In this document: in pieces, positions 24,877-33,854 of the stretch
How the letters are laid out: each line of letters opens with the position of its first letter
Numbering within the stretch: the first letter of the stretch is position 1
NCBI RefSeq assembly: GCF_015207705.1
Contig: NZ_JADEWI010000044.1
Location: forward strand, 1-59,958
Reading direction: 5' to 3'
Length of the DNA stretch: 59,958 nucleotides
Source of the DNA: Nostoc sp. LEGE 06077
Lineage (GTDB): Bacteria; Cyanobacteriota; Cyanobacteriia; Cyanobacteriales; Nostocaceae
Translations under genes and position numbers: made by a program
The notes under the pieces: model-generated
Told to the model about the DNA's origin: nothing
Database searches by the model: none
What the model saw: only the letters and a program-made list of their open reading frames with translations

Positions 24877-26121
24877 TTAGCTCTCTCTTTGCACAGGTAG
24901 AGGTGCGGGACGAACGATGATTTGCGTAGTTTGTCCATTTCGCTCTACTTGTACTGGTAAAGGATTACCAATTTGGCTATTTTCTAGGAGTCTTTGAACT
25001 TCTTCTACTTTAGTAACAGACTGGTTATTAATTTTTTGAATCACATCCCCTGGTCTGAGTCCCGCCGCCGCCGCTGGAGAGCGAGGGACAATACTTACTA
25101 ATAACACACCTTTATCTGTGGTGAGATTAATGCGATCGCCAAATTTAGTGTTAATCCTGTCTTTAATTTCTGGTGTGAGTGTCACCATCTGCACACCCAA
25201 ATAAGGGTGATCAACTCGGCCTTTCGTAATTAATTCTTGAGAAATTTTCTGTACGGTGTTGATGGGAATGGCAAATCCCAAACCTTGCGCGTTGCGAAGA
25301 ATTGCTGTGTTCATCCCAATGACTTGACCGCGTGCATTCAGCAATGGCCCGCCAGAATTGCCAGGGTTAATCGCCGCGTCTGTTTGCAGATAGTCAACCC
25401 GCTTGTCACTTGCACCAATGTCACTACTAGATCGACCTGTAGCACTAATAATTCCCGATGTTACAGTATTGTTCAAACCCAAGGGATTGCCAATAGCAAT
25501 TACCGCCTCTCCTGGTTGTAAAACTTCCGAATTGCCTAGGGAGATAGTTGGCAAGTTATTGGCATCTATTTTAATAACAGCTACATCTGTAACGGGATCT
25601 TCCCCTAAAACTTTGCCATCAAACGTTCTCCCATCCTTGAGAGTGACTGTTACAGTGTCAGCGCCATCAACTACATGAGAATTGGTCAAGATTTGTCCAG
25701 AGGAACTAATGATAAATCCTGAACCACTACCGCGTTCAACTCGTTGTCTGGGTTGAGTATCCCGAAAATACCGCCGAAAAAAGGGATCGTTAAATTGTTC
25801 GGGAATGCGAGATGTGACGGTTCTGGAAGAGTCAATTCGCACCACTGCACCACCAACATTTTTCACCACACCCACAACAAAGTTAGGATCACCAGATGAG
25901 GAGATAATAGGTGGAAGTGCGATCGCTGATTCAGGGTTAGATGTTTTGTTATCGGAAGTCGCAGGTTGATTAACAGAATTTTCAAAGGTTTTCGTAGGTA
26001 AAAGACCACAACCTCCTAAAGACACCACTGCTACCCCACTTAGCAGCGTTAACTTCACAATGTTAGCTCTTTTACTGAAGAGGCAACTCCAGCTATCAAT
26101 ATTCTGCACTGTTGTCTTCAT
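24877..26121 (-). CDS. Deg/HtrA-family serine protease with one PDZ domain
   Basis: The 414-residue protein has an N-terminal hydrophobic segment with a lipobox-like SLGGC (C38), a trypsin-like domain with the full triad (H149 in TNSHVV, D179 in DPVTDVAV, S256 in GNSGGPL) and one PDZ domain (about 300-400, GVLLVSIVPRSPAAAAGLRPGDVIQKIN). This is the HhoA/HhoB/HtrA layout of cyanobacteria, periplasmic or lumenal proteases for damaged protein turnover. Which of the paralogs it is cannot be settled here. The possible lipidation would tether it to a membrane. Confidence 0.92.
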   Translation of the reverse strand: MKTTVQNIDSWSCLFSKRANIVKLTLLSGVAVVSLGGCGLLPTKTFENSVNQPATSDNKTSNPESAIALPPIISSSGDPNFVVGVVKNVGGAVVRIDSSRTVTSRIPEQFNDPFFRRYFRDTQPRQRVERGSGSGFIISSSGQILTNSHVVDGADTVTVTLKDGRTFDGKVLGEDPVTDVAVIKIDANNLPTISLGNSEVLQPGEAVIAIGNPLGLNNTVTSGIISATGRSSSDIGASDKRVDYLQTDAAINPGNSGGPLLNARGQVIGMNTAILRNAQGLGFAIPINTVQKISQELITKGRVDHPYLGVQMVTLTPEIKDRINTKFGDRINLTTDKGVLLVSIVPRSPAAAAGLRPGDVIQKINNQSVTKVEEVQRLLENSQIGNPLPVQVERNGQTTQIIVRPAPLPVQRES

Positions 26122-26288
26122 GTGTCTTTGTTTCTCCGTGTTGGTCAGTGGGTGTTAGGATATGGCCTACTGGGTAGTCCCAAAATGATTAGAACTCAAA
26201 GTTTAGCTTAGGTCTAGATCCTGTGAATGCTAAATTGGTGCTTGCTCATATCTTCTATTTTGGCGATTAGCAGCAAAGGTGATATGTG

Positions 26289-27677
26289 ATGGAAATTTCC
26301 CTTGACAGTCTGTGGTCTCAGGTGCTAGAGCGCCTACAGCTAGAATTATCCCGTCCAACCTTTGAAACTTGGATTAAAACTGCTAATGCGGAGAGATTAG
26401 AGAATAATTGTTTAGTCATTATTACTCCCAACCCCTTTGCACGCAATTGGTTACAGAAGTATTACATTAATACCATTGCTAATGTTGTGCAGAATATTCT
26501 GGGGTATCCGGTTGAAATTTATATAACAGTTGCTCAAGGCGATGAAGTTACGCCCATAGACAAGCGAGAAACTGCTGAGAAATTGGCTAATTCCAGTTTT
26601 GTGTCTGCCAACCCGACACAGAAAACTCAGACTAATGCAGAATTAAACTCAAAATATGTGTTTTCGCGGTTTGTGGTGGGTGCGAATAACCGCATGGCAC
26701 ACGCCGCATCCTTAGCCGTTGCAGAATCTCCCGGTAGGGAGTTTAATCCTTTATTTTTATGTGGTGGTGTTGGTTTAGGCAAAACTCACCTGATGCAAGC
26801 AATTGGTCATTATCGCTGGGAAATTTGCCCAAATTCTAAAATATTTTACGTTTCTACCGAACAATTCACCAATGACTTAATTACAGCCATCCGTAATGAT
26901 AGTATGCAAAGCTTCCGAGAACATTATCGGGCTGCTGATGTGCTGTTAGTTGATGATATTCAGTTTCTTGAAGGTAAAGAATACACTCAAGAAGAGTTTT
27001 TCCATACTTTTAATACATTACATGAAGCTGGTAAGCAAGTTGTCATTGCTTCAGACCGTCCACCCAACCAAATTCCTCAACTGCAAGAGAGGTTGTCTTC
27101 CCGGTTTTCTATGGGGTTAATTGCTGATATTCAATCACCTGATTTAGAAACGAGAATGGCAATTTTACAAAAAAAAGCTGAGTATGAAAATATCTGCTTG
27201 CCTAGGGATGTGATTGAGTATATAGCAACTAACTACAAATCGAATATTCGGGAATTAGAAGGAGCATTGATCAGGGCTTTAGCCTATATTTCGATTTGGG
27301 GTTTGCCCATGACGGTAGAAAATATTACCCCAGTTTTAGAAATACCAAATGAAAAAGTAGCCGCTACTCCAGATGCCATTTTAGCGGCTGTTGCTCATAA
27401 TTTTGATGTCTCAATTGAAGACCTCAAAGGTAACTCACGGCGGCGGGAAATTAGCTGGGCGCGGCAAATAGCGATGTATTTAATGCGTCAACACACTGAT
27501 TTGAGTCTGCCAAGAATTGGGGAAGAGTTTGGTGGCAAAGACCATACAACGGTGCTGTATAGTTGTGAGAAAATCACTCAACTTAAAGAAAGCGATCGCA
27601 ATTTAGTAAATACTCTCCGTCAACTGAGCGATCGCATTAATATGACTAGTCGTTCGCAAAAGTCATCAAGGAATTAA
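26289..27677 (+). CDS. dnaA: Chromosomal replication initiator DnaA
   Basis: The protein (462 residues from the ATG at 26289; a GTG one codon earlier is also possible, and AAAGG precedes both) has domain I ([25 protein letters not shown]), a short linker, the AAA+ domain III with [10 protein letters not shown] and LLVDDIQFL, and the domain IV helix-turn-helix with [33 protein letters not shown]-type signature ending in [13 protein letters not shown]. It binds TTTTCCACA boxes and opens the origin. Six such boxes follow immediately, and dnaN comes next, the ancestral bacterial arrangement. Confidence 0.97.
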   Translation: MEISLDSLWSQVLERLQLELSRPTFETWIKTANAERLENNCLVIITPNPFARNWLQKYYINTIANVVQNILGYPVEIYITVAQGDEVTPIDKRETAEKLANSSFVSANPTQKTQTNAELNSKYVFSRFVVGANNRMAHAASLAVAESPGREFNPLFLCGGVGLGKTHLMQAIGHYRWEICPNSKIFYVSTEQFTNDLITAIRNDSMQSFREHYRAADVLLVDDIQFLEGKEYTQEEFFHTFNTLHEAGKQVVIASDRPPNQIPQLQERLSSRFSMGLIADIQSPDLETRMAILQKKAEYENICLPRDVIEYIATNYKSNIRELEGALIRALAYISIWGLPMTVENITPVLEIPNEKVAATPDAILAAVAHNFDVSIEDLKGNSRRREISWARQIAMYLMRQHTDLSLPRIGEEFGGKDHTTVLYSCEKITQLKESDRNLVNTLRQLSDRINMTSRSQKSSRN

Positions 27678-27956
27678 TCTGGAGTTTTCCACAGCCTGCA
27701 AAATACTCGCTGATATCAATAGTTAAGGAATCAATTTTAAATATTAAGTTAAGTATAAAAAATGATTAAAATTAAATGTTTCTGTGGAAAAACAATTATT
27801 TTTTGGGGAAAAATACCAACGATGCTGTGGAAAACTTCATCAAGTATAATTACCTTGTGGAAAAAACCCTAAAGTTTTCCACAAGTTTTCCACAGGGATT
27901 GACAGACTCAATATTTAACCTCTAATCCCTAATCTCTAACTCTTAATCTCTCACCC
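27678..27956. other. oriC: Predicted origin of replication (oriC) with six DnaA boxes
   Basis: Perfect TTTTCCACA boxes lie at 27685-27693, 27875-27883 and 27886-27894 (plus), and at 27783-27791, 27826-27834 and 27856-27864 (minus). The segment 27720-27782 is very AT-rich and could be the unwinding element. The distal end near 27918-27952 carries a degenerate heptamer-like run of CTCTAAT/CTCTAAC. The position between dnaA and dnaN supports the call. The density of boxes may also allow DnaA to control dnaA and dnaN. Confidence 0.9.
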
Positions 27957-29111
27957 ATGAAATTACTTTGCTCCCAAAGCGACCTGAGTACGAACCTCTC
28001 CCTGATTAGCCGTGCTGTACCTTCACGACCGACTCATCCAGTGCTGGCGAATATACTTTTACAGGCGGATGCAGAAACTAACCAAGTCAGTTTAACCGCC
28101 TTTGATTTGAGTTTGGGTATCCGTACTAGCTTTAGTGCGGAAGTTTGGCAAGGAGGAGCGATCGCCCTACCTGCTAAACTTTTGCTAGATATTACCTCTC
28201 GTTTACCAGAAGGGGAAATTACCTTAGATGACGAAGCTTCAGTTGCAGCCACAGGAGAAGGGTTAATTGTCACTCTCACACCCAAAAGTGGATGTTACCA
28301 ATTACGCGCCATGAGTGCCGAAGACTTCCCCGAACTCCCAATAATTGAAGATGCAGAACCAATTCATTTAACCACAGCCGCCTTAATTGAAGGACTGCGG
28401 GGGTCATTATTTGCCACAAGTGCTGATGAAACTAAGCAAGTTCTCACCGGCGTGCATTTAAGTGTGAAACAAGACACCCTAGAATTTGGGGCGACGGATG
28501 GACATCGCCTCGCAGTGGTTGAAACGACAAACGAGCGTCCCTTGGGTGGAAGTGGTGAATTAGAGGTGACAGTACCCAGCAAAGCCTTACGAGAACTGGA
28601 ACGGATGTTAGTTCATAATGCTGCGGCTGATGATGCGATCGCCTTATATTTAGACCAAGGTCAAGTTGTTTTTGCTTGGCAAAATCAACGCTTAACTAGC
28701 CGCACTTTAGAAGGGCAATATCCCGCATATCGCCAACTCATTCCCCGCCAATTTGAGCGACAAGTCACAGTTGATCGCAAACAATTTTTAAGTACTTTAG
28801 AAAGAATTGCTGTATTAGCCGATCAAAAGAATAATATAGTTAAACTCACCATTGATCATGCCTCCCAAGAATTGACATTATCTTGTGAAGCGCAAGAAAT
28901 GGGTAGTGGGAGAGAATCAATGCCGGCGGAAATATCTGGAGAAGATATCGAAATTGCCTTTAATGTGAAGTATCTCATGGAAGGACTAAAAGCCTTGCCA
29001 TCTTCCGAAATTCAAATGCACATTAATCAAAACCTCACGCCAGTAATTTTTACCCCCCTTGGTGGCTTGAAGATGACTTATTTAGCTATGCCTGTGCAGC
29101 TACGTAGTTAA
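27957..29111 (+). CDS. dnaN: DNA polymerase III beta subunit (sliding clamp)
   Basis: The 384-residue protein shows the three-domain clamp organisation: [35 protein letters not shown] at the N terminus, [12 protein letters not shown] in the middle, and [10 protein letters not shown] at the C terminus, the usual end of beta clamps. The dimeric ring tethers replicative polymerase to DNA. It follows oriC. Its stop codon overlaps by four bases the end of the convergent bgtA gene, so the two transcription units converge with no terminator between them. Confidence 0.97.
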   Translation: MKLLCSQSDLSTNLSLISRAVPSRPTHPVLANILLQADAETNQVSLTAFDLSLGIRTSFSAEVWQGGAIALPAKLLLDITSRLPEGEITLDDEASVAATGEGLIVTLTPKSGCYQLRAMSAEDFPELPIIEDAEPIHLTTAALIEGLRGSLFATSADETKQVLTGVHLSVKQDTLEFGATDGHRLAVVETTNERPLGGSGELEVTVPSKALRELERMLVHNAAADDAIALYLDQGQVVFAWQNQRLTSRTLEGQYPAYRQLIPRQFERQVTVDRKQFLSTLERIAVLADQKNNIVKLTIDHASQELTLSCEAQEMGSGRESMPAEISGEDIEIAFNVKYLMEGLKALPSSEIQMHINQNLTPVIFTPLGGLKMTYLAMPVQLRS

Positions 29112-29851
29112 AGAATTTGAGATAAAAATTGGCGAGTTCTGTCCTCTTGTGGGTTGTTAAAAAAGATATCGGGTGTTGCTGACTCTACAAGAGAACCGCT
29201 ATCCATTAAAATTACTCGGTCAGCAACTTCACGGGCAAATCCGACTTCGTGGGTAACAACAACCATCGTCATACCATCACGCACCAGACCACGCATGGCA
29301 TCTAATACTTCGCGTACCATTTCTGGATCTAAAGCGGAGGTGGGTTCGTCGAATAGCATAATTTTAGGCTGCATAGCTAACGCACGGGCGATCGCTACTC
29401 GCTGTTGTTGTCCACCCGATAACTGTCCGGGATATTTTTGTGCTTGTTCTAATATCCCCACTCTTTCTAACAGTTGCATTGCTAATTCTTCAGCTTTGGC
29501 TTTTGACCAGCGACGCACCCAAATTGGCGCTAATGTAATATTTTGCAGTACGGTGAGGTGGGGAAACAAATTAAACTGTTGAAAAACCATACCCACTTCT
29601 TGCCGAATTGTTTCTATATTCCGCAAGTCATTACTCAGGTTAATACCGTCAATAATAATTGTTCCTTTTTGATACTCTTCTAAAGCATTAAATGTGCGAA
29701 TAAAAGTTGATTTTCCTGAACCAGAAGGCCCCATTAATACTACTACTTCTCCTCGGTTAACAGTTAAACTCACACCTTGGAGGACATGAAATTTTCCATA
29801 CCACTTATGAACATTCTCAGCAACAATAATTGATTCTTTCTCTATCATCAT
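29108..29851 (-). CDS. bgtA: Amino-acid ABC transporter ATP-binding protein (BgtA type)
   Basis: The 247-residue ATPase is complete: Walker [11 protein letters not shown]-loop [11 protein letters not shown], signature LSGGQQQR, Walker B IMLFDEP, and the switch His in VVTHEVG. It belongs to the polar amino-acid uptake (GlnQ/HisP) group. In Anabaena sp. PCC 7120 natF, natG, natH and bgtA are adjacent (the N-II system), and BgtA also energises the basic amino-acid transporter Bgt. Here the upstream nat genes are broken while bgtA is intact, which fits that second job. The symbol is inferred from the fragment neighbours. Confidence 0.85.
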   Translation of the reverse strand: MMIEKESIIVAENVHKWYGKFHVLQGVSLTVNRGEVVVLMGPSGSGKSTFIRTFNALEEYQKGTIIIDGINLSNDLRNIETIRQEVGMVFQQFNLFPHLTVLQNITLAPIWVRRWSKAKAEELAMQLLERVGILEQAQKYPGQLSGGQQQRVAIARALAMQPKIMLFDEPTSALDPEMVREVLDAMRGLVRDGMTMVVVTHEVGFAREVADRVILMDSGSLVESATPDIFFNNPQEDRTRQFLSQIL

Positions 29852-29985
29852 TGATTTTTCTACCTAAATTGTATTTTCAATAACATCTAGCAAATCAAAA
29901 CATTGCCTGAATTTTATCAAATTGACGACTCTGAAGATTGGTGATTGATGTATTATTAAATCTTAGTACTGTTACAAAAAATACG

Positions 29986-30863
29986 GTGTCTAAACCAGCA
30001 GATACAGGTGGCAAGCGACTAATTAGTCTTGATCCCGATGCTTGGGTAAAATGGGTGACTCAGCGATCGGAAGTTGTCGCCAAAGAAATTTTAGGTTCTG
30101 AATTTCAGTGGATTAGCCGCGAAACAGATGTGCTTGTGAAAGCATACAGTGAGGCCTGTGGCGATTTTTTGGTACTCACCGAATTACAATTGCGCTACAC
30201 AACCAAAATGCCTTTAAGGATGAGGGCTTATGCTGCTTTGGCGAACGTTACCAGCTGCCAACTTATCCAGTCTTAATCAACATCTTGCCACCGCCAACGA
30301 CAGTAACAGTTGTCAGTAGTTACGAGCAAGAATTTTTGGGATTACGCGCTATCCAAGACTATCGCGTGATTAATTTGTGGGAAGTAGATGCTGAAATAGT
30401 CTTTCAGCAACCAATACCATCTTTATTACCATTTGTTCCCATATTGCGAGGTGGAGGAGAGGCATCTGTAGTGCAACGCGCACTACAGACACTACGAGCA
30501 GATGCCCAGTTCAACCAATTAGAATCATTGCTGGCTTTTTTTGCTAGTTTTGTATTAGAAACACCTTTAGTACAGCAAATAATGAGGTGGGATATGACAG
30601 TATTACGAGAATCACCTTGGTATGAAGAAATTTTAACTGAAGGTAAAGAACTGGGTCTTCAGCAAGGCTTAGAGCAAGGTGCGCGACGGCAATTAATCCG
30701 GGTGTTGCAACAACGCTTTGGCGAAGTTCCACCTTCTGTAGTTGCAAGTTTGGAAAGTGCGAGTGTAGAACAGTTAGAAAATTTCATGGATGCGGCTATT
30801 AGTGTCAGTTCTTTGACAGAATTCCTGACTTTCTTATCGGATGAAAAAGCTCCAGAGCAATAA
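29986..30863 (+). pseudogene. Frameshifted Rpn-like / DUF4351-type gene
   Basis: The reading starts at GTG 29986 (MSKPADTGGKRLISLDPDAWVKWVTQ) and runs in one frame to RMRAYAALA near 30240. It then continues in another frame with ERYQLPTYPVLINILPPPTTVTV to the stop at 30863; one base is missing near 30243. The joined product would be about 290 residues. It has an N-terminal nuclease-like region (FLVLTELQLRY resembles the PD-(D/E)xK core) and the C-terminal RQLIRVLQQRFGEVPPSVVASLESASVEQLE helical tail typical of these abundant cyanobacterial proteins. The family is related to Rpn recombination-promoting nuclease-like genes. A sequencing error would be the alternative. Confidence 0.75.
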
Positions 30864-31646
30864 TTACTTAAATTGTCTTTCTAAACGCTGAGAAGTCAGC
30901 GACATTGAATAGCAAAATATCCAATAAATTAATCCAATAAATAAATATACTTCTGCATAGCGACCGAGAAATTGTGGCTGTGCCAATACGGAACGGGCAA
31001 TACCAGTTAATTCAAATAAACCTACCAAAGATAAGAGTGAAGTATCTTTAAATAAGCCGATAAACTGTCCAACAATTGCGGGAATAACTGCACGTAGAGC
31101 TTGAGGAAGCACAATTAATAAAATTACCAATGGTGTTTTTAATCCTAATGCTTTGGCAGCTTCAATCTGTCCACGGGGAATTGATTGAAGTCCACCACGG
31201 ACGTTTTCTGCCATATAGGCGGCGCTAAATAGAACTAATCCAGCAATTGCCCTTATTACCCTATCTAAACGCCAGTCTGTTGGGAAAAATAAAGGCAGCA
31301 TTACCTGAGCTAGAAACAAAACTCCGATCAGCGGTAATCCTCGCACAATTTCGATATATAAAATAGAAACCCAACGTAATACAGGCAGTTTACTAGTACG
31401 TCCTAAAGCTAATAAAACTCCGATGGGGAAAGAAAGCACAATACTGACTAAAGCCATCAGTATAGTGAGGAGTAAACCATTCCATAAATTTGTAGATACA
31501 GATTGTAAGCCAAATCCCCCACCAATTAGCCACAGAATTATAGGAAATGAGATTAACCAAATAACAGATAACCAAGGAGATATTACTTGATTAAATGCTT
31601 TGCCAATCCAAAAGCCTGCTAATAGTACAAATGATATCGCAGGTTG
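30864..31646 (-). pseudogene. natH: Amino-acid ABC permease fragment (NatH type), N-terminus deleted
   Basis: The open frame runs from 31646 to 30864 with no start at its head; an internal ATG at 31457 is a conserved Met in the first transmembrane domain. The readable 260 residues begin PAISFVLLAGFWIGKAF and include the permease EAA-type loop (GQIEAAKALGLKTPLVILLIVLPQALR) and the final helices. Upstream of the break lies the N-terminal part of natF in another frame, so about 100 N-terminal residues of NatH, all of natG and most of natF have been removed. The C-terminal half is well conserved, so the deletion looks recent. Confidence 0.8.
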
Positions 31647-31924
31647 TCAAACAAAGCTGCTGCTACACCCCGGCAAATATCTACATCGATTCCACTGTAT
31701 TTACCGTCAGTTCCCACAAAACTAAACCCTGGGACTTCACCACTAACACCGCAAATTAACTGACCACGACTTTTGATTGTATCCCAACGATTTCGAGTTG
31801 CTGGTGTTGCAGAACTACCACCAGGAGTAGCAGCTGTATTTGCTGTTTGACCTGATTCTCCACTACAGGCAGCGACGGTAAAGATTAAAGGTGCGATCGC
31901 TAGGATGAAAGCTGATTTCCGCAT
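31640..31924 (-). pseudogene. natF: Amino-acid-binding lipoprotein fragment (NatF type)
   Basis: The product begins with a lipoprotein signal (MRKSAFILAIAPLIFTVAAC, lipobox VAAC). It continues with the solute-binding start (NRWDTIKSRGQLICGVSGEVPGFSFVGTDGKYSGIDVDICRGVAAALFDN) before losing homology near 31645 and stopping at 31619. Intact family members are about 350 residues. The junction joins it out of frame to natH, consistent with one internal deletion. Confidence 0.8.
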
Positions 31925-32524
31925 AAACTTCGTGAATATTAAATGCCGAAAAATGTGTTGACGACTACAATATTTTTGTAAAAAAACAGTCGATGTTTGT
32001 AATATAAAGCTTTTTGCAGATTTTTCATCACTTATGTCTTAGATTGCCGAAAAAAGAGGTTGTTACAGGTTTTAAACTAATACTTAAAATAGTCGATAAG
32101 CGCATTTTTGCTATATATTTAAAAAAACGATAATTAATGAATTGTTGTATCGGTAAACGTAGGTATTTTGTAATCAAAAACAAACATTTAATTGATAAAT
32201 TATTACTAAAACTAAATGTAAAAAACTAGTTAGCAAAACATTTACACTTGTTATCAGACCTATTGACAACTATGCTATGTATCAGCAAACTGATTCTTGA
32301 GATACAAAGATTACTAGATATTTTGTCCTTATGGGTACTTCCTAGAACATAATTTTCTTATTTCATAGAATTTAGATAAATCAGTCAAAAAATTCCCCAA
32401 TTATGCAAAAAGTCATTGCATAATTCTCAACAAACAGAAGTAGCCACACCAACCTAAACATAGACCCTTAGCAGGTTACACTAGTTTTGGTGATAGCCGC
32501 TCCACCATTTCTTATGAGGCTTTT
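31925..32524. other. Intergenic region, AT-rich, no gene seen
   Basis: Six hundred bases between divergent transcription units. I looked for GTA-N8-TAC NtcA sites, which would be expected for a nat promoter, and found no perfect one. No hairpin or open frame is convincing. Confidence 0.55.
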
Positions 32525-33082
32525 ATGGGAGCAAATCTCGGACAGATTGCCGATTACTTAGACAAACTAGGTTGGGACTACCGCTTTGATGATGAAGAAG
32601 ACCGAATTATCACAGGGGTGGAAGCTGATAACCTAGAAGACTTTCTCATAGTTGTTCAACTGGATGAGGAGGGAAAGTTTTTCCGCATTTTTGCGCCTCA
32701 AGTTTTGGCAGGAGTGCAAGACCATCCACACAAAGGGGCGATTCTCCAGACGATGTTAGCCATTTCCTGGGAAACTAAAATGCTGCAATGGGAATATGAC
32801 CCAGCCGATGGTGAAATCCGTGCCATTATTGAATTCCCTCTGGAAGACTCAATTCTCACAGAAAAGCAATTTCAACGCTGTTTGAGTGGGTTAATTCAGA
32901 TTGTCGATGGTATCGCTATCCCTAGACTGAAAGAAGTCATGGCCACAGGAGAAGATCCAGGGAATATAGAAATTGGCGAAAGAATGTTACTCAGTATTCA
33001 GGAAGAAGCACCAGGTTTGCTAGAAATTCTCGAAAGAGCGATGGAAGCTAGAAAAAAGCGGGGAACTTTTCCGAGTGAATGA
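32525..33082 (+). CDS. YbjN-domain protein
   Basis: The 185-residue acidic protein starts at an ATG with GAGG five bases before it. The sequence MGANLGQIADYLDKLGWDYRFDDEEDRIITGV and the alternating strand-helix pattern match the YbjN/type III secretion chaperone-like fold found in many cyanobacterial small proteins. There is no membrane segment. Such proteins are thought to bind partner proteins; no specific partner is known here. The DUF3318 gene follows on the same strand after 77 bases and may be co-transcribed. Confidence 0.75.
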   Translation: MGANLGQIADYLDKLGWDYRFDDEEDRIITGVEADNLEDFLIVVQLDEEGKFFRIFAPQVLAGVQDHPHKGAILQTMLAISWETKMLQWEYDPADGEIRAIIEFPLEDSILTEKQFQRCLSGLIQIVDGIAIPRLKEVMATGEDPGNIEIGERMLLSIQEEAPGLLEILERAMEARKKRGTFPSE

Positions 33083-33159
33083 GGCGAATCACCACTTAAA
33101 TAGCTATACTCCAAAGTGATACCCTCACTATATACTGAAATTTTCTAGGGCTGGATTTT

Positions 33160-33804
33160 ATGACATCCTATGCAACCTCCTCTGCCAAAGCAGAAATGAG
33201 TGAACTCCGGCGATTAAAAGGCTTACTACCACCAGAATTGCAAAGCTGGGTCACAGTTGAAGGCACAACTGAGGTCAATCCACCCCTGATCCGCAGCGAA
33301 GAAATTGGTAAAGACCAAGTAGAAGTTCAAATTGACTTGGTGAAATGGGATGCTCTCGCAATGGATCAGCGTAATCTGCTGTTCTGGCATGAAGTTGCCC
33401 GCATTCAAAATGACACAATTCCCAAAGATGGTTGGGAAATGGCAGCATTAGCTATTGGTTTAGGTGGTGCTGTCGGTGAGTTGTGGGTACAAGATGGATT
33501 GTTGCTGGTGTTAGCTTTGGCGCTGTGTGGCGTTTCTGGTTGGCGACTTTATCAAAAGAATAATGGCGAAAAGCAAATGCGAGAATTGCTGAATGCTGAT
33601 GAAAAAGCGATCGCATTAGCAACACGTTTTGGTTACAGTCTCCCCAATGCCTACAAAAGTCTTGGTAGTGCTTTGAAAACTTTAATTGATACTACTCCCA
33701 GCAAACGCCAACGGTCTCGTTATGAAGCACGACTTTCTGCCCTCAAACGCAGTGCCAACAAGGCAAAAGCTAAATCTCGTTCTCCAGAAGACAACGAACT
33801 GTAG
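33160..33804 (+). CDS. DUF3318 membrane protein
   Basis: The 214-residue protein carries the DUF3318 pattern: an N-terminal soluble part with SELRRLKGLLPPELQSWVTVE and LFWHEVARIQ, two closely spaced hydrophobic segments (MAALAIGLGGAVGELWVQDG and LLLVLALALCGVSGWRLY), and a basic C-terminal tail (KRSANKAKAKSRS). The HEVARI sequence superficially resembles a metalloprotease HExxH but lacks the second His, so no peptidase activity is claimed. The family is restricted to cyanobacteria and has no known role. Confidence 0.82.
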   Translation: MTSYATSSAKAEMSELRRLKGLLPPELQSWVTVEGTTEVNPPLIRSEEIGKDQVEVQIDLVKWDALAMDQRNLLFWHEVARIQNDTIPKDGWEMAALAIGLGGAVGELWVQDGLLLVLALALCGVSGWRLYQKNNGEKQMRELLNADEKAIALATRFGYSLPNAYKSLGSALKTLIDTTPSKRQRSRYEARLSALKRSANKAKAKSRSPEDNEL

Positions 33805-33819
33805 CCGCAGAAAATTATC

Positions 33820-33842
33820 TTGGGTGGGCAATACCCACCCAA
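33820..33842. terminator. Bidirectional hairpin terminator
   Basis: TTGGGTGGG (33820-33828), loop CAATA, CCCACCCAA (33834-33842). The perfect 9-bp GC-rich stem lies between the convergent DUF3318 and phytase-like genes, 12 bases from the latter's stop. Confidence 0.7.
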
Positions 33843-33854
33843 ACAAGAATTTCC

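Noticed and set aside
31925-32524. NtcA-controlled promoter of the nat genes
   Set aside because: No perfect GTA-N8-TAC with a suitable -10 was found, so I do not report one.
33160-33804. Metalloprotease based on HEVAR in the DUF3318 protein
   Set aside because: The HExxH motif is incomplete (HEVARI) and the third ligand is not apparent.
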